Source: Antedon mediterranea
Lineage: Eukaryota > Echinodermata > Crinoidea > Comatulida > Antedonidae
Direction: 5' to 3'
Assembly (NCBI RefSeq): GCF_964355755.1
Contig: NC_092676.1
Location: 22,490,288 to 22,554,287 of the forward strand
Length of the DNA: 64,000 nt
A model generated the notes under the pieces. It worked only from the letters and a program-made list of their open reading frames with translations, searched no databases and was not told the origin of the DNA. The translations under genes and the position numbers were made by a program. Below, piece after piece: positions 35,721-50,700 of the stretch (positions are counted from its first letter, which is position 1; each line of letters opens with the position of its first letter).

Positions 35721-38700
35721 CTGTAGATAAGAATATAAAAAATTAATGATTTAAAAATTGAACCAAGTCATAAAAAACACTCATTCCTAATTAAAATATG
35801 TCTTAATATGTATTAAATGTTCCTAAATGACATTCAAATATAGTATTACAATAAAATATACCATACTTTGAGTTTTTAAGTTCAATGAAGCGCAATGTTA
35901 TAATTATTAAGTATAGCTTTTGTTGTTATAAATTTAATATCATGCAACAACACACAGCATGCATGTAAATTTATTAATTTTAGAAACTATATTTATGAAT
36001 TGAATTAATAATAATAACAGTAAATATATGATAAAAAAGTCACTATACAATTGGTTACCAACATAAATGTATAGTAAGGTGAAAATAATACTACACTAGA
36101 ATTGGCTAAAACAAATTGAAAAATGAAGAAACTACTCTATAAAATGAACTGAAATAAATGATGAGATAGTAATCAATAATACAGTTATTGCATTTATTAA
36201 AGACTTTTTTTATTTATGAAATGTGCAAAACCTGTAACCGTGGGGGTGAAATATATTCTATACCCAATTTTTACACTCTTAAAAATAATTCCCTAATCAA
36301 TTTATCTAGGATGATCTAGGATATTGTGGACCATGTTAGTAAACCGAATACTGATGATGTAAACAACTTTTCTAGGCATGCATATTTTATGCCAAATTAC
36401 TGTTTAAGAGCACACTCACCCATAAACATGTTGGTATAAATGACCTTTACTTGATCAACCTGGTTATTTTTTATCATCCAGATTATCACTTATTAACCTG
36501 ATTATCTTTTATAACCTGGTAAATCTCTTATTAACTTGGTTATTTCTTATTAAACCTGGTAATTTCTTATTCGACCCAATTATTGCTTGTTTATCAACCA
36601 GGTTATCTCAATACTGACCCAGTTATTGCTTATTAATCTGGTTATCTCTTATTGACCCAGTTATCTCCTATTAACCTGGTTATCTCTTATTAACCTGGTT
36701 ATCTTCTAAAATTAGTTTAGCATAACAAAAAATGTTTTATTCAAATATAAAGCATAATATACTCAAATTAAATGTTCATGCATAAATATTAGGCTATCAA
36801 CATTGAATAAAATAATCAAACATAGTGCATTAATACTGAATAGTTCACCATACGGAGAAGAAACACTGAAAGAAATTTCAAGTTACTATAGAAAGCTTTT
36901 AAAGAATAAGGTGGTGCAACATCCAGTGAAAGATGAAATAAATGTTAAATGATACCATCAAAATACAGAAAAAAAACTATTTGATTTGATTCGAAAATGA
37001 TGATGATGATGTGATCCAAACCTAAGCGAATTGAAGAATAGGATTAAATATCATTTTTGCTAAACCGATAGAAATGATTAGTAAAAGTAAAGCATACAAA
37101 ACCGTAATTAAGTTTTCATCACCTCAAAAAATGCTAAAGTTAAAATAAATGGTTAATACAATGACATGAAAACATGCAATACGTGGTGAGTAAGACAAGC
37201 TTTTAATTTCACACTTCAGCTAGCAACAGATACAAGCTATAGGAATTGTAGAGGGCGAGCTACCTCCGATGATGACGCCACGATCGGTTGTTGAGATGAG
37301 TCGCTCTCCGTCTCCATGTCCTGTACCTCTGGAACCGGTGGTTCTTCAACTACTACTGGTTCGAAGAACTTGGTAGCCATTGAAATGAGGTTGTCCACGA
37401 TAGCGGAGAGTTTAGCATCATTGGCCATGTCCTCCAAGCTTTTGTACTCAGGATGGAGGAGAGTTGGCCACCAGCATACGGCAAGGTTCTGACTGGTCAT
37501 TCGGTTTGTATCCTGCTTCTGCATTATCCTGGAAATATCACATTTCTACAGTAGTAAACTACCAACTACTAACAGTGTTGTCAACAATCATTAACAAAGC
37601 AATGTTAAAAACTAACAAAGCTAAAAACACAGTCAAAATAAACTAGGTAGGAGAAGATAACAATGTAATAACATACATTTAACCAACATGAAAATTCTAA
37701 AACACAGCAAACATTGCATAATTAAATAACAATTTAGTAGGAAGATAATAAATATTATATATACTAAGATACAATTTCGGTAAGAACAACTCCCAGTCTA
37801 CATGTAAATGAGCACATGGGATAACAGGGAGCACTAAAGAATGTGGAAAGGAACTGGCCACCCTACCACATAATGCTGAGATAATGAGGTCCTAATAGCT
37901 CATTCTGCTACGTTTAGAATGATCATGGAACAATACAAATACATAATTCATGGGATTTGGTGACATAAATGACTAATCCATGTATAGTAATTCCTTAAAT
38001 GTTAGAGGCAATTTGACAGGGCTGTAGCTCGGAAAGTCTAGAAGGTAGCAATCAAAAATAATAATGTATATCCAAATGTCAAGAGGTTTCATGGGTGGGT
38101 GAGTGCTGTCTTGAATTTAGGCTTAAGTGGAAGGCTTTATAAAAATATTCAGGCTGGGAGAAAAGTCAAGACTTTGAAGGCACGTGTCCACGAATAACTC
38201 TTCTTAAACAATTATATCAATGAGGGAGGGTTATTATTAATATTCGTCACAAAGTTTAAGAATGGGGAATGAAGTACACTACTAAGAATTAGTTTTAATT
38301 AATGGAAACCTGTTAACCAAGTCTAAACCGAGCACATAACCAAACAAAGCATCGCATCTACATTACCACATATTAAATGAACAATATAAGTTTTTAATGG
38401 CTAAGAAACACTAATAAAGTAAGTTTTAAAGTACACCAAATGATTTCTAAAAAGAAAAAGTTAAGAATGTCTCAAGAAATATTTTGTTTATTGTAAAACC
38501 GTTTTCTATAGAATAGATGACAATGTTGAAACATTCTTAACTTTATTTTCTGAATCACATGACATACCGCAAACTTTATTATAATATTAAAATAAAAATG
38601 ATGATAATTTATATGATCACTCATTACAATGTATTCACATACAAAAAATGGTCAAATTCCAAAATGAATGAAAATGTTGTGTATGTTTACAAACAATGTC

Positions 38701-41700
38701 CTGGATTATTATGAGTTAAAGAAGAAACAGTGCACAAATAATAAAGGTAAATGATGACCACTGGACGCTGTATCATTTGCGCAAATCGTATCAATCTCGT
38801 TGTGAGTGACACCGGTTAATGTTGAATGATGTTTAAATAACAAATTTAAATACAATTTTATGACAGTTAATCAACTTTTATATGACTAAAATATTGAACA
38901 ATGATAAACATTTTAAAAAGGGTTTTTCTTTCAAGGATTGAAAAAGAGGGGGTTCGAGGCTTTTTGCAATCTGACAGCTTTCTTATTGGACACTGTTCAG
39001 CAATAATAAAAAAGGAATCATTGACAGAAATCTTTATAATTTTTGTGATTATCATATTGATGTTACATATTATAATAAAGTAATTTCTTGCAAGGAAAGA
39101 AAGATAATGGTATATTAAAATTTCTATCATTTTAAAATATCTTTAGTAGTGGGATATTCAAAGTAGGCGGAGTTAGGTATTAATGATTGAATATGCAAAT
39201 GACTCACCTGTTTAAATGGAACATCATATACTTCAGTGTCTCTTTCTTAATTCTTGGCATCTTATCTAATAAATCATGAATTGCTTGTGTCTGTTCTTCT
39301 TGGTTTTGAGCATCTTTAACACAAAATAACAATATTTAAAGAGATTCAACTAAAAATCTGTAATATTTTACCATGTACAATGTAATGTCTTTTGGAAACA
39401 CAGCCCTAATGATACACATGTGATCATGACTACATACTTTACCCATACTGTACTAATCATTGGGTATTAGAAAAGGTATTTAAAGATGTATTGTTCCCCC
39501 AAAAACATGAAAAATGAAGATTAATTAAATCATACATCATGTAGTTTTAATAAAGTTAATCACTTATAAAATAACAAAATAAATGGTTAAATTCAACCAA
39601 AAACCCAATGGCTGGCAGCCAATTTGACTATTTTTTGTTTTACAGTATTAAAATTACCTTGTTGTCCAAAGTGTATTAAATGCCATATTCAAACAATTAT
39701 TTTTTCAGGGGGACAATAAATCTTTAAAAAACAGTAAAGCTATGGAGAATTTTTTTTTCCGAAATAAAAGATGAATGAATGAAAACACTCTTTTGCCAAA
39801 AGTCCATCTATCCACACTACAGTGTTGGGAACACAGTCTAGACATACACAAGTGTATGGATATAAAGTTTAAACTGTAAAAAGGCCATTGGCCATGTGAT
39901 GTTAACATCAAAACAAATTTATTAACAAAGTTAACACTTCCATCGAGTTTATACTTCCATATAAGGAAATACAGACATTATATTAATTGGCCAGGAGCCT
40001 TGTTGACTCTGTAAATAATTATTTATTTAGGATTAAATAATAAAGATTTAAATTGCTGTTTATGCATAGAGATTTAAATAATTTTACAAAGCTAAAAAGT
40101 ATTATCTATATATTGCTTTGATTTTTTTTTATTAATATAATAAATTTAATTTATAATAGTATTTTTTAACGCTGGTGTATATAAAATCATTAATTGTAAT
40201 ATTTGTTTACTGGGCTTATATCTGTATACTACTTTTTAAATATATATATATATATATATTTTTTAAATAAAACATTTCTAAATTTATGATTTATTATTAT
40301 TATATAGAATATTTAAATGTATACCAAAATGCATTTTGTATTATGTTAGTTTTATCATGCATTTAGTCTTGCACATAACATAATACTGTAATTTAAATTA
40401 TAATAATATTATTTTATCATATAACAGCTATATTTTGATATTGAAAATCAATCAATCAATCAAAAATGTGTGTAGTTGGTCGCTTTCTTGTAGATGCTTT
40501 AATTGTAGAACGTATCTTTTTTTTTTTTTTCCTGTGCTCTGTTCTGGGTTGACCAACTAGCATAGGTGTTTATAGTACCTGTTTGATCTTACCGTGCCTC
40601 CTTTTATAATTGTTTTGTCTTCTTTGTAATGTATATGGCAGAAATTGAATAAAAAATAAAAAAATACAAAATACAAAAATACAAAACAATTTTGTCATTT
40701 TAATGGGCACGTACTACAGGGTATGTACACAAGTGAATCGTTCTAGTTTTTCAAATAATATTAAATAATACTAAAGTTTAGATAATCAACAATATAATGG
40801 CCATCTGTTTTTTTTCACTTGGAAGTCTCAAAACAGTTTTTCAATCAGTGGATTAGATTAATATCTTCCTAAAATTAGTTTTTCAATCACATATTAGAAT
40901 CCCACCACCCTGTAAAAAGAAAATGTTTTGAAAAAAACATTAAATAAATATCTAATTTGTAATACTTATTTGTATAATTATAATTAATAATTAATCAATT
41001 ACAGTATTATAATTAATTTAATTATTTTTCCATGCCATTAATTAAAACTGCATTTGGATGCATAGTATGGTGCATTCCACAAATTATTTCACATCACACG
41101 CAGGTTTTCAATTAAACATCCAAAACACAATTGCTTTAAATATACTTGCCATACCGACTCAGATATAAGCCCACCTTGTGCTACAAGTCCACCCTAAATT
41201 ATAAGCCCAGTCCTTTATGAGTATTTTTCATGGAAGATGATGTATGGAGTATGGTTAATTTGTTTCCTTTTATGTCCCCCTTTCTTCTCCCAATTGTTTC
41301 TCGGATGAGCATATACCTGATTAGTATGGCACACAAAAAATGAAATCATAAACACACGATAGTATGAAATGAAATGAGTATAACATAAAAAATCCAAAAT
41401 TATTATTTTGAAAATAAATAATGAAATGAAAAATAAAAACAACCTTAAAGAATAATTTATAAAGTCACAACACACTTTACAGACATTTAACAAATAAGAG
41501 GTAATTTACAAGCCTCTTTCCAATTAAATACCCTAATATGGTTTTCTATTCAGGAACCCTACAAATGATTGCTTTAAGCAAAAACTAAAACCACATTGTT
41601 CATGGGTGTTTCTAATTGGACAGAGGCATGTACGTTAACAACAAAAAAACACATACATTACAGAGTCCACTATTTATTAATTGCCTCAAGAAATAATAAA

Positions 41701-44700
41701 GCTTGTTTAATAATAATTAAAGCTTGTTATTATTTTTTTAGTTTATTTGTCTCTTGCCACAAATGTACAGGTAATTAATATAATAGGATATTCCAAAAAT
41801 ACAGAATTTTATCAATTATTAGTTTTGCCAACAATTCCATGCATTTTAAAAATGAAAAAAAAATCAATCACAAGTAATATACCATCAACTCAAGCTAGCA
41901 AAAAAGTAGTTTGTATGCAAATGTTTAATTTAAATCAATATGCAAATGTTATAATTTGCATAGGCATGCATGGCTGCTCAACCATGCAGTGCATCTGTGA
42001 CTGCTACTCACTCATGGTAGGCACCGAGAAATGAAAACCAGAACTCATACTGTTAACCTCCGTTGATGAATCTCCTTTCATGGTGTAAAAACAACATGTT
42101 ATTAAAAATGTGCCTGGAAATCAATCCTACCAAAGTTTTGGGTTATAGAGGGCTTTAGATTTTACAGAAAAAAATATACTTAATTTTTTAATTTGTTTGC
42201 ACAATTCAGGCAATAAGAGAAACTGACTAGAATTAATGTCAAAATTAAAAAAATATGAAATGGAAAAGATGACAAAATCTGCAAGAGTGAAAATAGAAAA
42301 GAAAAACACACCAAACATATCTGCTTTACAGAGGTGTTTTGGTTGTCATTTATTTTCACAAATGTTTACTGTTTCACATTCCAAATACTAATTTTTGTAC
42401 TTTGAAAGAAGCAGAAAAGTTAAAAAAGAATTTGTAACAAATAACATTTGAAGAACACAAACTAAACTACAATGATCTAGAATAGAGACTATTTTAAAGC
42501 TTTTATTTTACAAACACATTTTGAGAATGCACTGTACTAATGTATAAACAAAATGTAGTAACTGCAGTAACTGCAGTAGAGGGATTTTGACACGAACCCT
42601 TACCTTGGCAACTGTCTAAAAATTCTTGTTGAAGATCGTATGGAATGAGAGGTTCGGGTAATTTACTGAAGAACTGCTTCAACGCTGTGCATACAGCTGG
42701 TACTGACATGTGCATATCGGCTAGCTTCATATCTGGATCTGAGAGAGAGAGAGAGTATGTCAATTGTGAGTGTATGAGTAAAATAAATGAAACAAGTAAA
42801 TAAAACTAATATTTATAAATTTGGAAATAATACAGAAAATACATGTACCTTTGTAAAAAGTATATAAGAAATTAGATTTGTGATATAGTATTTATTTTCA
42901 CATGTATAACAAATGATTATTGTAAATATCTTTTTCAGTGAGGAAAACCTTACCCTTTTCCAATATAAAATAATTATTTATATAGATATGATGATGAGTG
43001 TAGTTGGTCTTTTAAGCTCTGTTTACACAACCAAATGTGATAAAAAATGTGATGTGCCCATATATGGTCATGATGATGTCATATCACTACCACATTTGGG
43101 CATATCACTACCATATTTATACTTACTCTTTCCAAATGTGGCCATTATGAAATCACTATCTGCACCTTTGCCTGGAATTCTATATATACCTTCTTGGTTA
43201 ATACCTATAAAAGAATATTAACAATGAAAATATAAATTCACAGTATTATTTTAACCAATGGATTAACAAACCTTATTAGGCACCTCCAAATGTCTGATGC
43301 TTGTTCCAGAGTTCAAACAGTATTATAAAACACCTCAATGTATCCTTGCCACATGATTGGTAGGAAGTCAGGGTCAAAGGTTAGCACTTGGATTTTAATA
43401 GACTGTGCACAATACAGGTGGGTTTCAAATGCTCATGTCATTCATTAGCCTTGTGTTGAATGCACAACATGTTCAAAAATAAAATGTTTACAAAAATCTT
43501 CATATGCAATAGAACCATTTAATAATATTAGTACTTTTAAATAGAGCTTTAAATTTACTTTTTTTGTTTTATTAAGAATGAAATCTTCCCCCCACCCTCC
43601 CAAATAATGAATCAGATGGCAAGAATATACTTATACTTATAAGTATAGGTATGCTATGTTTACCCGATTCCCAGTACTGTATCTCCACACACTATATTTC
43701 ATAAGTATCATAGGAATATTTGGTAATACAGCATCTCATTTATATCACATGTTAGGTTAAGGGTAGGTTACTACTAGGTAGGTACATATAAAACACATTT
43801 GTTGTTGTATTACCACGTATTCCTGATACTTGTAAACAGACACAGTTATATTAAACAACTATCTAAACAAGAGTCAATTCGTACCTTCTTCTTCCAAAAA
43901 TTCCACGCATTTGATGACAAATTGTGGCACAGTTTCATCCCCTGTTACACACTCCTCGATTGGTGGTCTTTTAACTTGAGGTGGCTGTGGTGGTATAACT
44001 GATTTTCCATTTTTCTTTCGTTTTTTCTTTGATTTATTGTCCTGCAATTGAAAGTTGGGGGAAAAAATGTTGAGGAAAATAAAATGTTTCTTTTCATTAC
44101 AATAATTTTGTTTTTGTAGCAACATTTGTTGTTCCTTTTGTCTGCCCTCACCTCTTGTTTTTGACGTTTTGGTTTGTCTTGATCTTTCGGTTTTCCTCTT
44201 TTCTTTTTCTGATCTTTTTTTTGTTTGGAAGATTCCTAATACCAAAAAAATAAAGCATTACAAACAATTATAATTTTGAAGAATTTATCAAATGACAATA
44301 AAAATGGAGAAGGAATAAAAATGGAGAAGGAATAGAAATGATGATAAACCATGGTAATTAATGATTATAAAAAAACAAATTTATTTTATTATATTTCTTT
44401 TAATATTTTTTTGTTCTAATAGTTTACCTTTTCATCATTGCTTTCTATACTAACAACATCATACAGATTTTCATCATTAATTTCTCGATCCCTCTTCATT
44501 GGTGCGCCACCTTCTCTCTCCTCTAAATATGAATAAAATACACATGGTTTGCATCCAAAGAGGTTCTCATTTCAAAATAATACGACTCAAAAATGCCAGT
44601 GGAGTAACGCAATGAAAAAAGACCCTTGTTTACCACTCCTTGAAATTACCTTAAAGGATTAGAGCTTGAGAACTGAGCGCATTTGTCCCTTTGATGTCAT

Positions 44701-47700
44701 ACTGTAGCTGACAACTCATACAGGCGAAAATAAATGTAGTGGTCAACCTATGTTCTAACTATTTCCGCTTTTAATAAATTTATCAACTTGGGTAGTTACA
44801 GTGAGCTAGTAAAGTTATATGCTGCTCTGAGTTTAGCCAGTAAGCGCTCATAGCTGTTACGCCACTGGTCATATGTATGGCAGCGTATCATAGCATTTGC
44901 CTATATATGGTATTTGAATCGGGTGAAGGATCAATTACTCACCTAATTCTTTCGTTCCTTGTGTAAATGTCTTCGTTTTCTGGAGCTCCATAAGGAAGCT
45001 ACCATTTTGTGGCGAGAGGGGTGTCGGTGGAGTCTTCTTTTTGCCACTTGATGTCCTTGACTCAGAGACTGTTGGGGTCTTATTAGATGAATATTTTCGG
45101 GGCTAGATACAAAAAGTAATGAATTAGGCCATGATTTTTATACAAATATACTTATAAACACAAAATGCACTAAGTCAGAGCAGTTAGTGTTAGATTATTT
45201 AACAAATGTATTATTTGTTTTGTATCATACAACAAAAACAAACAAGCACTCTAATCTAGAAAAAACATTATTTTAAATGGTAGCTGAAAATCAGATTAAA
45301 ATACTTCATGAAAATATATATTCTAGATTCTTTAAAAAAATTAATGTCAGTATAAAAAATGTGGTATAATGGTAGAGCACCTGCAAATTAGAATTATTTA
45401 TATGTAGCTTTAAAGCAATCTTGCTCTAAGTTGAATAAAAATTAGTTAAAACATTTTAAAGACAAATTCATTTGCGAAAATCGATAAAATCTTGACAACA
45501 AATTTAGAGTTTTCCGCTATTGGCATTGTACAGTAATTTGAATAGTTTCTACGTTTTGCAAATCAAACCAATCAGAGCTCAAGAAATGTGCGAGTGCTCA
45601 TGAAAATAAACAAATCAGCTCGAAATGAGAAATTGCAGCTATTTGTACCCTTGTAGAGGAAATTATTAATAGTTGAGTACACTTTTTTTCTATGCAAAAG
45701 GATTGAATTTGTGCAAATAAATTTGTCTAGTGTAAAAACTAAAATGAAAAGCTTTAAATGTCAAAGCCTTGCGTCAGCAAATGTGTGAATTCCTTACTCA
45801 CTTTCAGATTTAATTTTAGCACATATTTTTATGGCATTTACAAATCACTTAATAGGAAATATTGATATATATATCACAATTTACATGGCTAGACAAGAAA
45901 TACCAAACAGGAGTTTTATTATTTAAATTCAATCGTAGATAAAAACTGGACAAGAGCGAAAACAAAACTATTATGTTTTACAAAAAAAGATATTAATATA
46001 CATTTATTTTACACAATTTCAACGAGGGAGTTACAAATTAAATGAAAAAAAAATGTAGAATTATTACAGATAAATATTGTATCAATGACGTCTTAATAAT
46101 TAGATATGGCTATTTCTTCTAGATTCATCTTAATATGATTAAAATATAAATAGTAATTTATATTGATAAGGAGGTTATGTTTTTTGTTTTAATAAGAAAT
46201 ATTTTTGTAGTGTTTTATGATTTAAAGAAATATTCAATTTATTACTATTAGTATTATTTATTTTAGGATATTTGTATTTTAAAATATTTTGGATTGGACA
46301 TTGTTAAAGGATAAAAGTTTATAGAAAAATGATAATAAATATTATATTTATATTTCTTTCATACTTTGTGTTGACAGTAGCACACTGTCATTTTTTTCTA
46401 TTGAAAAATAACAGGAATGTTTGTCTTTATAAATATTTTGGTTTGAACATTGTTAAAGGATAAAAGTTTATAGAGAATTGATAATAAATATGAATAAAAT
46501 AAAATTGTCTTAACTTTTCTTTCATACTTTAAATTGACAGCAGCAAATTGTCATATTTTTTTCTATTGATAAATAACTAGTCGCGTCATTTTGGATCGTT
46601 AACGAAGGCTTCTGTCAATTCTAATTAAGCTTAGGTGACAAATTTCAAAACTTTGTGAACCTCGGTGACAAGGGGTTACTGATAACAAATTAATTCTCTC
46701 GATCTACTATCGGCGACTTCCATTTCACGAGTACACAGTGGTTGTCATAAAAAAAATTGACATGAGAAAAATGTCAATTATCAAGATTAAGACAATTGTT
46801 TGATATATTTTTAATATATATTGTTGATTGAGAAAATTATTTAGAAATATTTTGGAAAAATTTTTTTATTTATGTTTACATTTGCCCCTATTCTATAATT
46901 ATAGGTTTATTTATTAAGGATAAATAAATATCATTAATGATAAAGGAAAGATATGTTGTTTTAAAATATTTTGTAATAATTTTAGGTATAATTTATAACA
47001 TGTATTTATGATATGTAATATTAAAAATGAATATATTGTGTTTAAATGTTTTCCCTCCTATTGAAGACAGTTTTTTTTTATAACTGAGATATTCATAAAA
47101 TAGATTTACTTTTATGCTTTATTAAATTCAATTACGGTAGTATAAATTTTACAACATTTTAAAGCAGCTATTGCAAACTTCCAAACATTTGTCGGGTGTG
47201 GTGTGAAACTGTTAACAGTGTTAATTAACCACACAAATGAAAGTTGTTAATACAATTACAAAATATGGTGTTTATTAAACAAGTACGTCAAGTGAAAAGA
47301 AAAATTCCAAATTCATGTAAGTGTTGAGAGAAATAATTTAGTAATCACCCCCAGAACGCTGAATAATTTGTTAAATTTATTCAATATGACAAGCTAAAGT
47401 ATAATACATTCCAAAAATAGGTTTAATCAATTTGCAATTTTCGATGGAGAAAAATACTAAGTAAAGTGGTATTGACAGTATAAAGGTGAAATTCAGTTTC
47501 ACGATTTCTCGTTAATTGTTACATAATGGTAGTATACCCTCTGGTCTGGATATGCGAGGTTCTATTTACAAGGATACAAAATACTGTATACACTAGATAA
47601 ATAAATACATTTTTGAATGAGTGACCTATTGCAGGTATACGCATAGCAAGGTTTAAAGATGTATTGTCCCCCAAAAACATGAAAAATTAAGATTAATTAA

Positions 47701-50700
47701 ATCAGACTATGAATATGTTATTTTGTAGTTTTAATAAAGTTAATCATTCCATAGAAAAAAAAAATTAAAAAAATAATGTTTTCACTTGTAAAATGACAAA
47801 ATAAACTGTTAAATTAAACCAAAAATCCATTGGCTGGCAGCCAATTTGACCATTTTTTGCTTTAAATTACATTTTTTCCAGGTAAATACATTTTTTTCCG
47901 ATCTAATTTTTGGTCAAAGTGGAACTATTATGTTACATTAAAATGGAATATTCAACAAAATTTTTTTAGAAATATTTTTTCAGGGGGACAATACATCTTT
48001 AATTCAACTGTAGTGTAGGCCTATAAATTGTTTATTTAAAAATTATTTATTAGTATTTTCATACTGTTAGTGTTATTATATTGAGTCTTGGTATAACTTT
48101 ATAGTATTAATTTAAGCATGGAGATTTAATAAGCGTACTCATTTCAAAGCTTTTATTATTGTGTTTATTTCGATGGTACCGACATGACAAGATTTCAAAA
48201 TATAAATATAGTAGAACACCTTTATGACCCAATGCCCATTAAAGGGTGTTCCATGAATAGTGGTTGGCTATAGTGTTAAAACATATATTGCCCTTTTGTT
48301 TGTTTGAAAGAGTGTCCTCTTAATAGGGGTGTCCCAAACGAGATGTTCTAAAGGTTTCTTTTATTAAGGGCCTTTCACACCTCTTCCGGCACGGTTCCGG
48401 TCCGGCGAATCGAACGCCAATGTTTCGTTTTCACGACGCTCCACGCGGCCAAGCACCAATCGATATGCGCGTAGCCGCGTAAAAACGAAACATTGACGTT
48501 CGATTGGATTTGCCGTCGCCGGACCGGAACCGTGCCGGAGCAGGTGTGAAAGGCCCTTTAATCATAAACTTTTTTTTTGTACAAATTGTGTTTTATTACT
48601 TATTAGTCAACTTTTTTCATCTGTTATAAATAATGTTTTTTAAACTTCCAAGAAAATACTTTTTGCAAACGGTAGGACATATTTAACAAACATATCTGTT
48701 TACTAAGCCTTTCTTTTAGAACATAGTGTTAATTGTTAAAGGCAGTAATTATTATGAATACTGTAAAAATGAAAGCAAAGTTGTATATTACTATATACTT
48801 ACTATATTTATCAACTACAGTACTGGTAAATGATCTTAACGCTCAAAAAACCAACTACTGTACTACTATAAATTAGTATTATTATTTTTTCATTGATTAA
48901 TAATAAACATATTTTAATTAAATCAAATCATTTTAATAAAGAAAAACACTACAGACACTATATGAGGATCATGTCAATACCATTCTACTGCAGTTACTGC
49001 AGTAACTAAATTTTGTTTATTCTTTCTTGTAATCATTTAGCGGGTCTTTTGTTGGTAAACATACACTGTTCATTGAATGCCTCATACACTGAAACAGCTA
49101 TTGCACTAAAAGAAATAGTAGTTATTGCAGTAGAGTAATGTTGACATGATCCATTAACTAAACATGTTAGTACTCTTTACAAACTTTTTCACATAATACT
49201 GCAAGAATTACAGATTTCTACAAACAGGCACAAAAGCGAGTCTATCAAATGACAAATCTAGGCAGAAATCAATTTGAATTTGTCAAACTTGCATTTGAGT
49301 TGAACATGTTAATTTGTTTGTGAAATTGATTTTAAAATAACTAATTGATATTCAACAGCGTTGAATGTATACATTCCATATGATGATGATTACATGATGA
49401 TGATGATGATGATTACTTGATGATTACATGATGATGATCATGTGATAAGTAATAATTGTTTAAAAAATAGTGAAAATTTGAATAAAATTTGGTACAATTT
49501 AAGAATTTATAGTTAAATGAATATTAACCACACATTCATAATTCATGCAATCAATCAATCCCGTATGCATTCATTTTGTGTATGAATATGTCCGATAAAA
49601 ACCCCAGTGCTTCACTACAAGCCAAGGTCCACCTGTTGTCAAAGCAGTAGTAAAGTATTTTTGTGAGTTTTCATAGTTCTTACCTAGAGGTAAGTTGATA
49701 TCAGGGACCAAAATTATCGCTAACTAGTAGGTCAATGAAAAACTTTAAAGAAGCCTGAATGAGCCACATGTGCCTGTTGGTAAATGTGTATAGCTATATG
49801 TTTTTTGGGAACAGAACAATAGCGACCTTTCTTGTTCAAGATGTGCCACTTGACTGTGCAGCAGTTGAGTTAAAATGTCATTGGGCAAATGCTCACAAAA
49901 CATAGTGGCATGCCCAGAATTCGAGATTCAATTGCTACATAGTCACTGGGCTTGTCATGAAAACTAACGGTCGCCATTGAGTTCACATGCTCAACTCAAA
50001 TACAAATTCAAAGACTATGAAGAATACAAGCAGAAATCAAACAGAAAACAGAAAAAAAAAACCCATGCAGCCTATAGGATATAGATGCAACCGAAATCAA
50101 CAAACAACAAAGCATAACATATGGAATGGAGATGGAAAAAGTGGGTCGGGTGGGAAGGTGTCCTGCGAGAGAGCATTGTGAACCCAACAATTTTGCTTTA
50201 GCCAATTTTTTAAAAGGGTTGTTTTTTTGTTGAAAATAATTAAAAACAGCTTAATTTTTGCAGATCTGCAAAATTCCAATGAATTTTCCATTTTTGTAGA
50301 AAAAGTTTGTTTTCGGTGTTAGCAAAATCTTTTAACCATAATTAAGCGCACCTTTGACCTATGTAAGGTATCGACTGGCTCGTCATAGATGACATTGCCG
50401 CTATCAAGAGGTAATTGTAGAACATCATGAGGGACGGCATAGCCCTCGGATGTTGCGATGTCACCAAGCGGATTGGATCCCCCTTTCTGAGATGGAGTTC
50501 TTACCGAACGGTTATTTCCGACTGCTTGTTTAACCGCTGAGAACTTGTCCAGATCCAATTTCTAAACAAAAAGAGGAAATTTGTTGGGCGGCATGCTTCA
50601 TTTAAAAGCAAGCTGAAAATAAAATACTAAAAACAACAAAAACATGTTCAGATATCAGAACACCAAAAGTTCAATCTGAGAGGCTCACAAAGAAAAATAA

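Larger units (their letters stand above)
45103..50351 (-). other. 5.2-kb RhoGAP intron
   Basis: AT-rich intron with several MITEs (listed) and no further exon needed, since the flanking exons join in phase (HRSK to PRKY). The short frames at 49987-50291 lie in it without splice or domain support. Confidence 0.65.

Noticed and set aside
35376-35726. 116-codon plus-strand ORF
   Set aside because: It is the antisense shadow of the distal RhoGAP last exon, whose minus frame has domain homology and a splice acceptor.
43874-44245. One continuous 123-codon minus-strand ORF as a single exon
   Set aside because: Two exons (44152-44235 and 43885-44041) with good GT-AG borders join in phase; the intron between them simply stays open in frame.
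45360-45395. tRNA-like D-arm ATGGTAGAGCACCTGC
   Set aside because: No B box, no acceptor-stem pairing and no anticodon arm in the following 70 bp.
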